This document shows positions 4,978-5,010 of a stretch of 5,010 bases of DNA, piece by piece. The DNA lies in assembly GCA_021788795.1 (NCBI GenBank), contig JAJYKG010000172.1:1-5010 (forward strand), written 5' to 3'. Both the position numbers and the translations under genes were made by a program. How positions within the stretch are numbered: the stretch's first letter is position 1; each line of letters opens with the position of its first letter. This stretch comes from Thermoplasmata archaeon. GTDB taxonomy: Archaea > Thermoplasmatota > Thermoplasmata > RBG-16-68-12. Under the pieces are notes generated by a model. It worked only from the letters and a program-made list of their open reading frames with translations, was not told the origin of the DNA and searched no databases.

Positions 4978-5010
4978 CCTGGACCGGCATCGAACCCGCA
5001 CAAGGACGCG

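Noticed and set aside
4975..5010. GGTTCGAT-like word on the minus strand near 4990-4997, resembling a tRNA T-loop.
   Set aside because: The flanking five-base stem would contain a G-G mismatch, and the rest of any tRNA lies outside the window. A plus-strand TATA box overlaps the would-be 3' end.
1..5010. Gas-vesicle cluster, CRISPR array, insertion sequence or integration site.
   Set aside because: No gas-vesicle structural protein, regularly spaced repeats, transposase or flanking inverted repeats were seen. The GvpD resemblance alone does not justify a gas-vesicle call.

Overview
The window looks like chromosomal DNA of a high-GC archaeon. The signs are archaeal promoters (BRE plus TATA boxes about 24-36 bases before start codons), starts compatible with leaderless mRNAs, a family 4 (iron-sulphur) uracil-DNA glycosylase, a PHP-containing family X DNA polymerase and a two-domain RecA/KaiC-type ATPase resembling GvpD. 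GvpD-like ATPases are known from haloarchaea and Thermoplasmatota. The proteins are not as uniformly acidic as haloarchaeal ones, so an uncultivated high-GC Thermoplasmatota lineage is my best guess, but this is inference only.

Layout: (1) 1-321, plus strand, is the C-terminal part of a family 4 uracil-DNA glycosylase whose 5' end lies outside the window. (2) 302-2032, minus strand, is a complete PolX-type DNA polymerase that overlaps the glycosylase tail to tail by 20 bases. Together they make a plausible base-excision-repair pair. (3) A compact intergenic region carries one TATA element at 2057-2064, midway between the polX start and a possible GTG start of the divergent gene. (4) 2077-2820, plus strand, is a DUF72 (YecE-like) protein. 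(5) 2901-4406, plus strand, is a GvpD/KaiC-like ATPase with one intact P-loop domain and one apparently degenerate RecA-like domain. (6) 4538-4882, plus strand, is a small winged-helix DNA-binding protein with its own promoter. (7) 4883-5010 holds a GC-rich hairpin, two copies of a 9-base dyad 32 bases apart, and a TATA box for a gene beyond the window.

The left half is therefore a DNA-repair neighbourhood and the right half a likely regulatory pair. The ATPase and winged-helix genes share a similar block upstream (CACGGAAG, then CAAA and CGAG at matching spacing), which may be a common operator. A GATAATCA element found twice at the right edge also occurs once upstream of the ATPase promoter. 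No gas-vesicle structural gene, mobile element, CRISPR array or convincing RNA gene is visible. No gene-free stretch exceeds about 131 bases.
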